NCBI GenBank assembly: GCA_037783415.1
Contig: JAZGTN010000014.1
Coordinates: 1,984,001 to 2,048,000 of the forward strand
Length of the DNA stretch: 64,000 nucleotides
Origin: Leptasterias polaris
Lineage: Eukaryota; Echinodermata; Asteroidea; Forcipulatida; Asteriidae
Direction: 5' to 3'
In this document: piece after piece, positions 46,049 to 57,860 of the stretch
Layout: the number at the start of each line of letters is the position of its first letter
How positions within the stretch are numbered: position 1 is the first letter of the stretch
The notes under the pieces: generated by a model
The model's input: only the letters and a program-made list of their open reading frames with translations
What the model was told of the DNA's origin: nothing
Databases searched by the model: none
Translations under genes and position numbers: made by a program

Positions 46049-47260
46049 TAAATTAAGAGTACATATGTGTTGCTTAAAATGACAGAAACTTATCTTGGGA
46101 CCATAAGGCCCCATAAAATACAAAAACAAAAAAACAACAAACAACAAACTAGCCATCAAAATAAAAACAAACAATTCGTTTTTCTACAAGCTCCATCTAC
46201 TCCATCTATTTGTAGCTGGACTCAAAATCTGTCTTTATTCTGGAAAGCAAACTGATTGATTGTTTGACATATTATTTTATTCCTTTCTTGATAAGGCATT
46301 TTTCCTCACTGGAATTCTCAGTGAGTTCTATTCCTTATATCTCTTGATCTATAATATGTTGTTTTACTATCTGTGTTTGAACCTCAATATAATTGTTCAC
46401 ACAAAACATTGATACTGTTTCATACCTGTTTATCTGCACTATCTTTGACATTCATTTTTATAAAAAATTACTTTCTGTGAGAGCTGGGGAATAACCTGCG
46501 ATGGACTGGCATCCTGTGAGAACGAAAACTTTCTAAGCACATGGAAATCTTGCTCAGCAGAATCGGGTAATCAGCTAAACAGGCATACGGTGCTTGAACA
46601 AACAGGCATACGGTGCCCAAGCCCAAGCAGTGGTTTTGACATTACTACCATAAGGGTGTAAGCAATTAAGATTTTACTGCCAGACAGTTTTTGTTTTTTG
46701 AATGAGTCAGAAGTTGCCTGTAAGGAGAAAGTGAAATTGTATTTGAAAAAAAATCTCTCTCTGTATTTGATCAAAAACATGCGCGTCCTCTCTCTCTGTA
46801 AAATCTATGTAGCACACGCCTGCGTGCAGTAGCTGTTTGTGAGTTCATCATTCCAAGTACAATCGCAGGCCTGCTTTGATCATGGTGTCACAGCCCCTTT
46901 GATGATGCTTGGTCTAATTTCTGTATGGTTTGATCAAAAAAAAATTGATTGAAATTTTAAATAGTTATTTTTCTAGATTCAAGAAAGTAATAAGATTTCA
47001 TGTAGGAAGTGCATAAAAAAACTCCAATATAAATGGTAGTTAGTTCTAAATTTAACACTAACAATTAAACTGTTATCATGGTTCTCGACATTATCTCAGG
47101 TCTATTAGCCACGTACAAACCATTATGCATGTTACTTGTACTGTCCTGGCATTTGCAAAAGTTTGTGTATGTTGTTTTGTTTTGAAACGGCATCATCTGT
47201 CAAAAAAAGGCCATGCACCTGATAGTTAACCCCTTAAAATATCTATCAATGAAAAAGTTT
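46049..47260. other. Non-coding stretch
   Basis: A short direct repeat AAACAGGCATACGGTGC occurs twice near 46576-46615. AACCTGCGATGGACTGGCAT (46494) looks like an old SINE body scrap. I looked here for upstream KDM1A exons and found none. Confidence 0.45.
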
Positions 47261-47262
47261 TA

Positions 47263-47641
47263 GCCTCGGCGTGTCGGGCCGAGCAGATAAGAACACAGGG
47301 CTGTGGTGTTTCTGATACCGGTCGTGAAACTTGTGTCCTTCGTCGGATGGTTTGTAAAGCCGTTGGTCCCGTGTGTTGTGTAATGCACGTAAAAGAACCC
47401 AGTGCACTTATCTTAAAGAGAAGGGCGCGCACCCCCGGTGTTCCTGGTCTGATCAGGAACATACATGTAATGCACCATAGCACCTTGTAAACTATTACAT
47501 GGTGTTATAAAGGAAAAAGGTCTCATAATTCAAAAAGTAGCTCCACATACCTTGCAGGAAAAAATACTTAGCGCGCTTTGATACGCCCCTAGGGGTGTGA
47601 TAGAGTGCTATATACATGTAAGAACCCAGTATTATTATTAT
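47263..47641 (+). mobile_element. Diverged tRNA-type SINE with GCGC...(ATT)n tail
   Basis: GGCCGAGCAGATAAGA at about 47278 is a decayed A-box region. The body GGATGGTTTGTAAAGCCG, TTGGTCCCGTGTGTTG and GCACGTAAAAGAACCCAGTG matches the SINE at 19509. The following block (CACCTTGTAAACTATTACAT, AGGTCTCATAATTC, GTAGCTCCACAT) recurs inverted at 53844-53958. The tail GTGCTATATACATGTAAGAA then (ATT)n ends at 47641, 16 bases before the KDM1A-like exon. Confidence 0.72.
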
Positions 47642-47657
47642 GTGTAATTCCTTGCAG

Positions 47658-47836
47658 TTTTGACCCAGAGTACTAAGAGTCCAAGTGGTATGTACACCTA
47701 CAAGGCAGACGCAGTGGTGGGTACTCTACCCCTAGGGGTACTGAAGCAATCCCCACCAGGGGTACAGTTTGTCCCACTGCTGCCGGAGTGGAAGACGAGT
47801 GCTATACATCGCATGGGTTACGGCAATCTCAACAAG
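47658..47836 (+). pseudogene. KDM1A-like exon A
   Basis: Acceptor CCTTGCAG precedes 47658 and donor GTGGGT follows 47836. After a 2-base split codon the frame reads [40 protein letters not shown] and [19 protein letters not shown]. This closely follows KDM1A ([20 protein letters not shown], PEWKTSAxxRMGxGNLNK). No defect is seen in this exon. The entry is phase 1, so an upstream exon is required. Confidence 0.9.
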
Positions 47837-47844
47837 GTGGGTGT

Positions 47845-48005
47845 TTATTATTTAGTTTTTATCCTTACACCAACGCACTGTATATTCAGCACTTTCCCCC
47901 GAGTTCTGTGAAAAGAATCCTCAGTCAAATCACTCAGGTGGGATCTAACCCAAGACCTTTGCATTGCTAGAGTAGATGTTATACCACTAGACCACCAAGC
48001 TAGCC
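47845..48005 (-). mobile_element. tRNA-derived SINE, minus strand, beside the KDM1A-like donor site
   Basis: On the minus strand it has an A box TGGTCTAGTGG (about 47983-47993) and a B box GGTTAGATCCC (about 47940-47950) spaced as in tRNA genes, with GCAATGCAAAGGTC between. It then continues to TCACAGAACTCGGGGGAAAG, GTGCTGAATATACAGTGCG and TGTAAGGATAAAAACTAAAT. This body type is known in sea urchin SINEs. It ends within about 10 bases of the exon A donor. Confidence 0.8.
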
Positions 48006-48103
48006 TGAAGGCTAGAGGCAGCGGGTACAAGGATGTACAATGTACATGGTTGGTGTTCATTCACATTACAACAAGTAAAACCAAGAATCTTTACATGTAG
48101 CTG

Positions 48104-48348
48104 GTAAACTTGGTGGTACAACCATGTGTAAATGTCTTTTCGGAGAAGTGTTGGCTCTGGAAAAAAGGCGGTGTGGTCTCCACTTCCGATGTAAATCGCA
48201 TTATGTAAAGCGCATTGATACTTTATTGTAAAATGTGCTGTATAAAAACTAGTTATTATTCCACACTTCTCAAGACCACATCGGCTCTTTTCAGAGCCAA
48301 ACATTCCTCCCAAAAGAGATTTACACATGGTTGTACTGGCAAGTTTAC
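48104..48348. repeat. Inverted repeat with 76-bp arms around a retroelement-type tail
   Basis: Left arm 48104-48179 (GTAAACTTGGTGGTACAACC then ATGTGTAAATG) is inverted at 48273-48348 (ATTTACACATGGTTGTACTG then GCAAGTTTAC) with about 85 percent match. The spacer has GCGCATTGATACTTTATTG, similar to other LINE/SINE tails in the window. Confidence 0.85.
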
Positions 48349-48545
48349 TAGTTCTTGTTATTTCTTTCTTGTTTCAATTTGGCACCAACGTCTTGAACTG
48401 CTAAGTTACGTATCCCTAACAACCCCCAAATTCTCAAAAATATATATCGTGTGTTGGATGGCATTTGGTGGATCAGTCATTATTAGTCTTAACAGTGTCT
48501 AAATATCTCTGATTGATTTGGGAGAGGTTCTGGCAAGAACACCTT

Positions 48546-49369
48546 GGAAAAGAGTTTGTTAAAGATATATTTACTGACATCAGGTTAGGAAAGAGTTTGT
48601 TAAAGATATATTTACTGACATAAGGTTAGGAAAGAGTTTGTTAAAGATATATTTACTGACATCAGGTTAGGAAAGAGTTTGTTAAAGATATATTTACTGA
48701 CATCAGGTTGGGAAAGAGTTTGTTAAAGTTATATTTACTGACATCAGGTTAGGAAAGAGTTTGTTAAAGATATATTTACTGACATCAGGTTAGGAAAGAG
48801 TTTGTTAAAGATACTATTTACTGACATAAGGTTAGGAAAGAGTTTGTTAAAGATATATTTACTGACATCAGGTTGGGAAAGAGTTTGTTAAAGATATATT
48901 TACTGACATCAGGTTGGGAAAGAGTTTGTTAAAGTTATATTTACTGACATCAGGTTAGGAAAGAGTTTGTTAAAGATATATTTACTGACATCAGGTTAGG
49001 AAAGAGTTTGTTAAAGATATATTTACTGACATCAGGTTAGGAAAGAGTTTGTTAAAGATATATTTACTGACATCAGGTTAGGAAAGAGTTTGTTAAAGAT
49101 ATATTTACTGACATCAGGTTAGGAAAGAGTTTGTTAAAGATATATTTACTGACATCAGGTTAGGAAAGAGTTTGTTAAAGATATATTTACTGACATCAGG
49201 TTAGGAAAGAGTTTGTTAAAGATATATTTACTGACATCAGGTTAGGAAAGAGTTTGTTAAAGATATATTTACTGACATCAGGTTAGGAAAGAGTTTGTTA
49301 AAGATATATTTACTGACATCAGGTTGCTAAAGAGTTTGTTAAAGATAATATTTACTGACATCAGGTTGG
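48546..49369. repeat. 41-bp tandem repeat, about 20 copies
   Basis: The unit GGTTAGGAAAGAGTTTGTTA then AAGATATATTTACTGACATCA repeats about 20 times with rare changes (GGTTGGG, AAGTTATATT, CATAAGG, ATACTATTT). It lies in the intron between KDM1A-like exons A and B. Confidence 0.97.
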
Positions 49370-49560
49370 GAAGGTTGTGCATTCTGCTCTACCATGCAGC
49401 CAGACTCCTACTGGATGATACCCATGTAAAGGGGGTAACCCTATTTCAGCCCCATGAGTAGGTGGCAATATGCCCCGTTAACAGTTGATTTGGGTCAATA
49501 GTCTTAATCAGTTAAGTGTAGCCCTCACCTCAAAGTGGGAGCCGGCCTTACATGTATGTG
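49370..49560 (+). mobile_element. SINE-like repeat, uninterrupted copy
   Basis: GGAAGGTTGTGCATTCTGCT, GATACCCATGTAAAGGGGGT, AACCCTATTTCAGCCCC and TTGATTTGGGTCAATAG match 7190-7240 plus 8420-8545. This shows the latter locus is one repeat split by an insertion. Confidence 0.7.
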
Positions 49561-49691
49561 GAATGTGAACAAATACCTTCTCTCTCTTCTTTCAATTGTC
49601 TTTGTTTGTTGCAGCCTTCCCCTTGAGTGACCCTTTGGCCTTGGTTGAGTGACTTTTCATTTATAACAAAAATATTTTAAAAACACCTTGA

Positions 49692-49976
<285 letters not shown>

Positions 49977-50025
49977 GTAAAACACATGGAAAAAACAACA
50001 TGAAGTGAAATAATCCTGACCTCAC

Positions 50026-50350
50026 TTAAAGGGTGTGTACAACATTGGTAATTACCAAAGACATGTATCCACACTTGATGTGACCCAACAAACACATAAA
50101 ATAACAAACCTGTGAAAGTTTAAGCTCACCCGGTCTTCGGAGTAATGAGAAAACACTGAAAACCCCCATTGTATGTATTAACTTAATCGGATTTTATCCT
50201 GCAGGATAAAGACTATTGTTTTACTCATTTCCTAAAAACTATGGCATTTCAAGCAAAACTATTTCAAGGGAAGTTTTCCCACCATGACCATCTTTATACC
50301 ATGTGAACGTTTATATTTTCAATCTTGCCAATGTTGTACACACCCTTTAA
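50026..50350. mobile_element. TTAA-type MITE, copy 4 (complete)
   Basis: It runs from TTAAAGGGTGTGTACAACA then TTGGTAATTACC to GCCAATGTTGTACACACC then CTTTAA, with inverted ends and TTAA on both sides. The interior phrases (CTGTGAAAGTTTAAGCTC, CCTGCAGGATAAAGAC, TCAAGGGAAGTTTTCCCACC) define the subfamily. Confidence 0.88.
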
Positions 50351-50559
50351 AGGTAATATTCAGGATTTGTTAATGATCCAAAACAGTGTTTAACTTTAGC
50401 ATGTTTAGTCTGAAAGATTGCTGATTATGAAGTTCATACCAGAACTAATTTTCTGTGAAAAGTTTCCCTCAGAAATGAAGTCATATTCAAGAAAACTGTA
50501 TCTGAAAACCTAAAAAAGATGCAAGAGCTGATATCGGTTGTTACAATCAAAATTAGGGA

Positions 50560-50633
50560 CAATGTGTTTACATGCTGAAACTGCATGGTTTATCACTGTT
50601 AACCCTGCACCGTTTCAGCATGTAAACACATTG
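50560..50633. repeat. Small perfect hairpin at the edge of an inverted MITE copy
   Basis: AATGTGTTTACATGCTGAAAC (about 50561-50581, shown in part) and GTTTCAGCATGTAAACACATT (about 50612-50632) are perfect inverted arms of 21 bases with a ~30-base loop. Confidence 0.9.
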
Positions 50634-50880
50634 TGGGAAAACTTCCCTTGAAATAGTTTTGCTTGAAATGCCATAGTTTTGCTTGAAATGCCATAGTTTT
50701 TAGGAAATGAGTAAAACAATAGTCTTTATCCTGCAGGATAAAATCCGATTAAGTTAATACATACAATGGGGGTTTTCAGTGTTTTCTCATTACTCCGAAG
50801 ACCGGGTGAGCTTAAACTTTCACTATCAATGTTCACAGGTTTGTTATTTTATGTGTATGGCTGATCACACTAAACATGAA
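50634..50880 (-). mobile_element. TTAA-type MITE, copy 5, inverted and truncated
   Basis: GGGAAAACTTCCCTTGAAAT, CTTTATCCTGCAGGATAAAA, CCGAAGACCGGGTGAGCTTA and CACAGGTTTGTTATTTTATG are the reverse complement of 50095-50285. GTTTTGCTTGAAATGCCATA is doubled here. No TTAA end is seen. Confidence 0.85.
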
Positions 50881-51141
50881 CACTGTCTGCAACTATTTTG
50901 TCAGCTCTACATTTAAGCACTTCAATATTCCCTCACCCAGCACTGAGTGCGGGATATGTGGAAAATATATGTGGAAGGCAAGTCTAGAATTTAGAAGTTT
51001 TTTGTAGGGATAGCTTACTTAGAATAAGACAAATAGACCTCTTGCATAGACCTCTTGCATTATAAGGTCAATGAAGAGCTGTCATTGACTGAGAGTCATG
51101 CGTTGTTGACATTAAAGATGGTAGCCACTAAAAGGGGTCTA

Positions 51142-51372
51142 CAGGGGCCAATTTCATAGCGCTGCTTAATTTGCTTAAGGGTAATCTTATTTCACAGAAT
51201 AGCAAGAAAATTGGGCAGCCAGCTTGCGCGTTCGCCATGGATTAACATTGATGCGTCATTAATTTTCATACAGTAAGCATCGGAAGGTTAGCGTGCCTTT
51301 TATGTGCTTACGGTTAGCAGCGCTGTGAAATGGAAACTCATGCAGTAAGCAGCTCTATGAAATTGGGCCCTG
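51142..51372. mobile_element. CAGGG-ended MITE family, copy 2
   Basis: CAGGGGCCAATTTCATAGCG then CTGCTTAA is inverted at the right as TAAGCAGCTCTATGAAATTG then GGCCCTG. GGTCT flanks both ends, a possible short target duplication. It lies about 65 bases upstream of KDM1A-like exon C. Confidence 0.82.
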
Positions 51373-51438
51373 GTCTGCAACACCACAACAACCTTGTCAT
51401 GTTTTTACTTTTCGTTTTTACTTTTCGTTTACTTCCAG

Positions 51439-51775
51439 CAGTTGTCACCCATGTTGCTGCAGGGTCATCCGGGAATTATTACGACCTCATGGCGACCCCC
51501 ATCACCCCGACCCCAGTGGTCCCGGGTGCACCTCCCCAACTCAACAATATGCCCAGACTCTTCTTTGCCGGTGAGCACACAATCCGGAACTACCCGGCCA
51601 CCGTGCACGGAGCTCTGCTTAGTGGACTGCAGAAGGCCGGGAGAATTGCCGACCAGTTCTTGGGATCCCCGTATGCCCCTCAGAAGCAGGTGCCCCTATT
51701 GCTCATCAGACTGCGTAGAAGGATAACAGTGGTTGATACTGGAGGATCATCTGGCTCTGCATTGTCGGCTTCTTA
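51439..51775 (+). pseudogene. KDM1A-like exon C (last exon), frame-shifted relative to exon B
   Basis: The frame reads [78 protein letters not shown], then a variable tail to TAA at 51773-51775. The FAD-binding [18 protein letters not shown] block is intact. In the family, [21 protein letters not shown] is expected. Here VVT joins directly to HVAAG, consistent with loss of 39 bases. From the CAG acceptor at 51438 the exon would be read in another frame. An alternative acceptor CTGCAG at about 51461-51466 gives the right codon phase only if a separate small exon existed, and none was found. Confidence 0.85.
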
Positions 51776-52821
51776 AAACCTTTCACGAAATTGATTCCGC
51801 AAAACTACGAGAAAACAAAATTGCAAGCAATACTTTAAAGACAAATTGACAATTTGTGTTTTCTCTTATAAATAAGTTCACTAACAACTGCACTAGTTTG
51901 GCGGAAGAAGTTTTGCACTATATATGTACCATTTTGAACGGTGGAGGTTTACACACTTTGCTCTTCTTGTGATTTGAAATGGCTGGGTGTATTCCCTCTG
52001 CAAGAGGTCCGTGGAATCCCTTCATATTAAGGGAGCGTCTCAAAAGTCAGACAGGTGCAATAGAATGTTCCCCAATCCATCGGACTGCCAGAATGAATTC
52101 TGCTAGACCCCATTGTTGTGATGAAGTACGGGAGCAATCCTACATGTGTGAATATGTGCATTAGTGTTTTGAATATTCCATTAGAGTGTTCCGGTGGTAC
52201 AATGGAACGGCCTATGTGCACACGCTGGAATACTGTATCCGATCCAGTTTGAACGTTCTTATCGTTCTGACTTTTGAGACTCTTCTTTCGGAAAAACTGC
52301 CAGGGCTGTTCAAGAACACAGTTCATTGCCTTAAAATCTGCCATTTTTTAAAAGGTTTAACTTAGAAAAACTTTTTAAAACCTGTACGAGCCAAACATTT
52401 ATCTTTCCAAGATGGAATTATACATTCTTGGGTGTGCAAGTCTTTTTCGGAGAAAGTTGTTTCGCTGTACAAAGGGTCAGTGTTTGAAAAATTCTGTGCA
52501 ATTTTTGATTGAGTAAATGCCTTAGCGTACATTGTTACTCCCAAAATGGCAGACAGGATAGGCGCATGAACATGCAAGTGTGCTGCGAGCCGTGAACTTG
52601 TACAGAGCTAAAGGGTCCACCTCCTCCCACCCCCTTCTCTTCAGGAGTGTTTGTACAATATTTCCCTGTAAAAAAAGTGTCTTGTGTATATACTTGAAGG
52701 TGCCACCATGTAAGGTTTTCACTGAACAGGCATGATATTCTCAATACTGTAGTCTGATTTCCGATATTTTGCTCTTGAAAAAAAAAACAGAAAATTGTGA
52801 TTGAATAGACTGGAAAGTCTC

Positions 52822-53174
52822 TTAAAGGCCATGTACACTATTGGTAAGATCGAAAAACACAAATGTTAACAGATTCACACATAACTTGCATGATTTAAAG
52901 TAAGTAATGGTAGAAAGGGTTCCTTAAAATATTTCTGCCTAAAATGCTATCGTTTCTGAGAAATGAGTAAAACAATAGTTTTTATCACGCGTGATAATAA
53001 ACTTGATGTTTGAAAAACAGAAAACACATCAGGTCTCTTTTCCCCTTTTTCTCGTGACCTCGATGACCAATTGAGCTCAAACTTTCACAGGTTTGTTTGT
53101 TCATGCATATGTTGAATCACACAAAATGTGGACACTGATTTTGAGCTGTTACCAAAAGTATACAATGCCTTTAA
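52822..53174. mobile_element. TTAA-type MITE, copy 6 (complete)
   Basis: It begins TTAAAGGCCATGTACACTA then TTGGTAAG and ends TTACCAAAAGTATACAATG then CCTTTAA. The interior has GAGTAAAACAATAGTTTTTA, CACGCGTG and CGATGACCAATTGAGCTC, shared with the other copies. Confidence 0.87.
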
Positions 53175-53286
53175 AGCCTAAACCACATGTACATGTACGT
53201 CAGATCTTGCACTTAATAGAATTGTCCTACTTTTGTCCAAGGACCAAATAGCATGCCTGACAGAAGAAAATTCCATCTCCTTTGAT

Positions 53287-53474
53287 CAGGCCCCAATTTT
53301 ATAATGTTGTAATGAAACAAAAAAACTAAAATACTTGGCACCAACAAAAAATTGCTTAGTAAAAGTTGGTTATCAGTCAAAATACCATGTACTTTTCACT
53401 AATTAAGTTTCTCTTCCAAAAGATATTTGCTAAGCACCATTTCTTGATTAGCAGCTTTATGAAATTGGCCCCTG
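53287..53474. mobile_element. CAGGG-ended MITE family, copy 3
   Basis: CAGGCCCCAATTTTATAATG at the left and GCAGCTTTATGAAATTGG then CCCCTG at the right are inverted. The interior is unrelated in detail but similar in length (188 bp). Confidence 0.75.
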
Positions 53475-53814
53475 CTTATGGATAAGATAATTTAAAGGCT
53501 CATGCACACATTGTGTAAGCCTATAGCCAATTGACGTACCATCCATTCACCATGACTGTCTAACCATTTATTATCTTGAAGCAAACCTGAATCCTCAATT
53601 CTGATTGGTAGATCCATGGCAACAATTCAGTGTGATATTATACCTTTATTGCACAGTCAATATCACATTCTGTGTATCATTCTGTTCTAACTATGCATAT
53701 TGCACTATTTTAAGCTGTGCATCAATGTTGCTTGAAGATAAATTCACACACAAGTGGAAAAATATAGCTTGTCTGCATCCAATATCAGACTCAGCCTTCT
53801 AATAGTGCTCATAT

Positions 53815-54010
53815 CCGTCACTCAGTGATGCTCAAGGCGCTTCAACATTCAGTATTTTCATGTGGAGCTACGTTTTTGAAGTATGAGACCTATTCCTTTA
53901 CATAGCACCATGTAATGATTTACAAGGTGCTGTGGCACCATACATGTATGCAGCCAATCAAAGCAGCCTTGTTGGATATGGGATGTAGAAGCGCTATACT
54001 TTTCCTTATT
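53815..54010 (-). mobile_element. SINE body fragment, minus strand
   Basis: GTGGAGCTACGTTTTTGAAG, TATGAGACCTATTCC, CACCATGTAATGATTTACAA and GGTGCTGTGGCACC are the reverse complement of 47464-47552. AAGCGCTATACTTTTCC near 53990 resembles the usual tail. Confidence 0.65.
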
Positions 54011-54024
54011 TCACCTGGACTTGA

Positions 54025-54215
54025 TGACTAATAATATCATCCATTGTTGTTTTGAATGATAGATGCACTATGATATCATGTGGTGAATGTATCTTCACAT
54101 GTAGTACACCATCAACCCTCCTACTGTCTGACCATTCAATATCATCCACTGTTTTATTTATAGATGCATTATGCCAATCTGCAGTATAATATCATGTTGG
54201 GAATACACCTGCACA
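54025..54215. mobile_element. Second TTAA-type MITE family, fragments
   Basis: AATATCATCCATTGTTGTTT then TGAATGATAGATGC, and CAACCCTCCTACTGTCTGAC then CATTCAATATCATCC (54113 on), match the MITE at 44461. The two partial copies are head to tail. Confidence 0.65.
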
Positions 54216-57200
54216 TTGGGTTTTTTGTACTGATTTTGTTTCAGGATGAATATCTGGAAAAACAAGACAAGAAGCAGAATCTGATGGTTTTGATTTTGAA
54301 GTGTAGATTCTATGTCAATCATTGGGAATCATTTGAAAAATGTCAACTCAAGACAGGAACTTTACTTTGAGACTTTGGTTGAGTGGACGATGGTCAGAAT
54401 TTGCAACTGTGTGCAGCCGCTATGTACATGTACAAGCCACTCATGGTCACTCATGGTCTATAAAGGGTTAAGCTACACCCCATTATGCATTGACCAATCA
54501 AAGCACAAATGTTCACCCCAAAATGTCACCATAGTCATACGATAGTCTTGACGATAGTCTTGCTACAAAATGTGAACAGTCTGCTCTTTTGTATACTGCG
54601 CTGTGCGTTATGTTTTTGCAGTGGTGTGACAGTTGAGCGGCAGAGATGTACCTGTCTTTACCCATGTTGGTATTGCTGTTGTACATGTAGGTGGGACTTC
54701 ATGAATGAATCAGTGTGGAGTTCAAACAACGTAGCATCTTATTTATGTGTTTTATTTAAAGACTCATTATTTATTTTCACTTTATGTTGTAGTTATGTTC
54801 AATCTTTCTTAAAAGTTTCTTTTGTTACTAATATGTTTCTTTACTTGAAAATATAAGTACTTCACCGAATACAAAATGAAACATGGAGCATGATTGTATC
54901 ATTTCATTGTCTGTGAATATTTAATACGTACATTACAAGGCCAATATCTTGTTGAGAATACCATTGCTTTAAATTTAAGTTAACAAGCTGCTGGTAAATT
55001 CTTACAAATCTGATTCGCTCATTGGTCATTGGTATACAGTGTTACTAATTCCCGAAAACATCAATTCATGAGTGTGGGGAAAAAAATGAAAATTGCAAAA
55101 TCTTATTGGTCTTAAGATGGAACCAAGACCCCTTAGCCCAATTTCTACAAAAATTCAAAGCTTACCCCATAAGATTTTATCTGATTTCAGCCCATATTCA
55201 ACAAAAATGCAAGGCTACTCCCTGTGATTTTATCTGAATTTCAATTCTCAAATTGTTCATTAGTGGATGTTGTACTTGTTCTTAAATGTTCCCCAAAAAT
55301 GTTGTCCAGTTCTTAAAAACTTCCTAAACTAATGATTGGGTCAAAATGGCAAATTTCTCGGGGGGGGGGGGAATATCTGAAAAATTAATAAAATATATTT
55401 GTTTATTTTTTTTGAAAAGCGACAAGTAGTTTTTAATACTTTTTAACCCTAAAAGTTTTTGGTTGTAAAGTTTAACAATTTGTTTGTAAATGATAAAAAG
55501 CAAATTGGTTTCCTTTTTCCACCACAAATATTTGGATTTCCAGACCCTAGAATATCTGGTGTTTCAATTTGGATTTTCAGCAGATGAAAGTACCGTTAGG
55601 CTATGACTCCCCTCCCTCCCCCCCTTTTTTCAAAACTCATGAATTTTGAGATATCGGGGTTCTGATTAAATAAGTGTTTAAAAGTGTTTAAAAAGGGCGC
55701 ATTGCTCTCCAAGGTCCTGATAGGCTTAACCCACAAGAGGGCGCTATTTTAGGCACTAGTGTTTGTATTTTTCTTTTAGCTGTATAATCAAAACAAAGGA
55801 TCACAGACTTTGGAATCAAGTTTAGAATGAAGATAGCACTTGATCCGTTTAGTATTTTACGGAAGCCTTCAACGGCCATTGTGAACAAATAAAAATAATA
55901 ATAGCTAGGTCTAAGAATTAACTATTAGGCCTATGACTTTCTTTTTCTTTCTCTCCCAATGTCCTTTTAGTTTTAACGCTTCAGTAGTATTACCCTCAGT
56001 CCACGATGCTTTCGAACAGCAAGTGCGGTTGCAGGATTTTCAGAAAAGGGTGCTAAATTTTGACAAGTTGTTTTCTAAATTGAAAATTTGCAGTACTCCT
56101 GGATTGGCTTTCGGAGCCCCTTTAGGGCCCCGGGTGCTCTCTGGATGCTCTCTGGATGCTCTCTGGTGCAATCTATGACATTATTATTTTTAAGAAGCGT
56201 TGTACAAGTAAGGTTTTAGGACTTTTATTTATTTGCCGCTAATAGTGTTGCTGGTTTTTTTTTTCAGTCGGCAGATATGGGGGTTGGGGGAATGTTGGGG
56301 CGGGCACCGCTGCGCCCTTTCCTAAATCTGCCACCTGATAAGAGATAGATTGGAACTGTTTTGAGTGTTTGGTTATTTGCTGACATGGGAATAGTTGAAT
56401 TCCTGGTTTTGTTCATAAATCGATGTAGGAATGTCACTGGCTTAATTAGGAGATGCCAACGCAGCTTCTTTGCGGCTAATCTTCAGTTTCCCAATAAAAA
56501 AATCCCCTTCTGAGTTTGCATAATAATTGCTATTTTTGTAGAACAGTTGATGCATGATGGTCCACTAATAATAAATACCGCCCTCTTTTGTGTAGTTATT
56601 AAATCCCCTTCTAAAAAATAATATGTAGGAAAGTTGTTGCTAAAATTAATGATGGTCAAAATAGGAAATATCGCTCTCTTTTGGCTGGAATTGCTGGTCC
56701 CGGTTCTATGCAGTAGTGCCAATCAACTCATCTAGGTAGCTAGCTTTATTTGTGTAGTAGATTAAATACCTAACACAACTTTAAATCGAAGAATACTTTT
56801 GTATAGAATTTTGTTCTGGCAGTACTTGATTGAAAACCATTATAATTTTAATGATAATACAGGATTACAATTATTTGTATTTGATTATTTTTTGGTCTAA
56901 TAACTTTAGTATTTGTTTCCAAGACGGTTGTAATAAAACTAAGCGGGTAAATACATCAATCGTGGTGAAAATGAGTAACGAAAGACCGAGAAATGGATCT
57001 TCGTAGGACTCTTGTGCTTGTTTGTGTCAAAATGTTTACTATTTACGAAATCCCACAATTACTTGCGAAGTAAATGGTTTCGTAGCACTAGAGACACTTC
57101 ATGATGTTTATAATGTCCGTTTGTGTCTTGATTTGGAATGATTGTTTTTTTAAATGGTTAAAAGCGGTTAACTTGAGGAAAAGGGTAAAACGTCAGAGGG

Positions 57201-57860
57201 TGTGCGTCCAATTGTGTCTTGATTTCTAAATTATTGTTAAGATGGCAGGTAAAATAAAACTCCGTTGGGAATGAGTAATGTACATGTATAAGAGAGACAC
57301 GGTGATTTTGGGATGTTTGTTTATGTTTAGTGTTGGCCTTTTCTAAGATGGTTGTTTATAATAAAACTCTTGAAGTAAAATTTTGAGAGGGAAAGAGCAT
57401 GGTTTAAGGTGTGTGTCTGTTGTGTTGTTATTAGGTGGTTGGTTATAAAATTCGTCTGTTAAACACGGTAGGTTTAGTCACTAGAGGAGCGTGTGAAGAG
57501 AGACGCTCGTGGTTCTGGGTGTTTGGTATTTTGTTGCTCAACGTTCGTTTTAAGACGGTTTTAAGACTGGTTTTAAGACTGGTAAACCACTAGTGGTCCC
57601 TCAAATAATATGCATGAACAGAGGAGTATGTACATGTATTTAATGTTTATATTTGAGGGACCACTAGGGTTTTTAGTTACTCATGTGATTAGAACATTCA
57701 AATAGAAAAACCTGAGTGAAGCTGACTTATAAAGAAGTTATAATGGGACTTCAACGACCGCTTTTACCCATTGCGTTTATTGACCAACAATAAAATAATG
57801 AACGAGATGGAATAATCACCAGGAAGAAGCGTTTACCAATGATGGGAAGTTATTGACCCG
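54216..57860. other. Long non-coding stretch
   Basis: No gene was recognised. GATGCTCTCTGG is tripled at about 56139-56167. Poly-G tracts occur (55361-55371). GAGGGCGCTATTT-type phrases at 55735 and CGCCCTCTTTTGTG at 56580 resemble MITE pieces. GTTTCAG before 54245 looks like a splice acceptor, but the open frame after it (to 54370) has no known domain. A short inverted repeat TAGTGGTCCCTCAAAT (57591) / ATTTGAGGGACCACTA lies with a 42-base loop. Confidence 0.45.

Noticed and set aside
54245..54370. Possible extra exon after a TTTCAG acceptor
   Set aside because: The translated residues match no known protein part, and KDM1A already ends at 51775.
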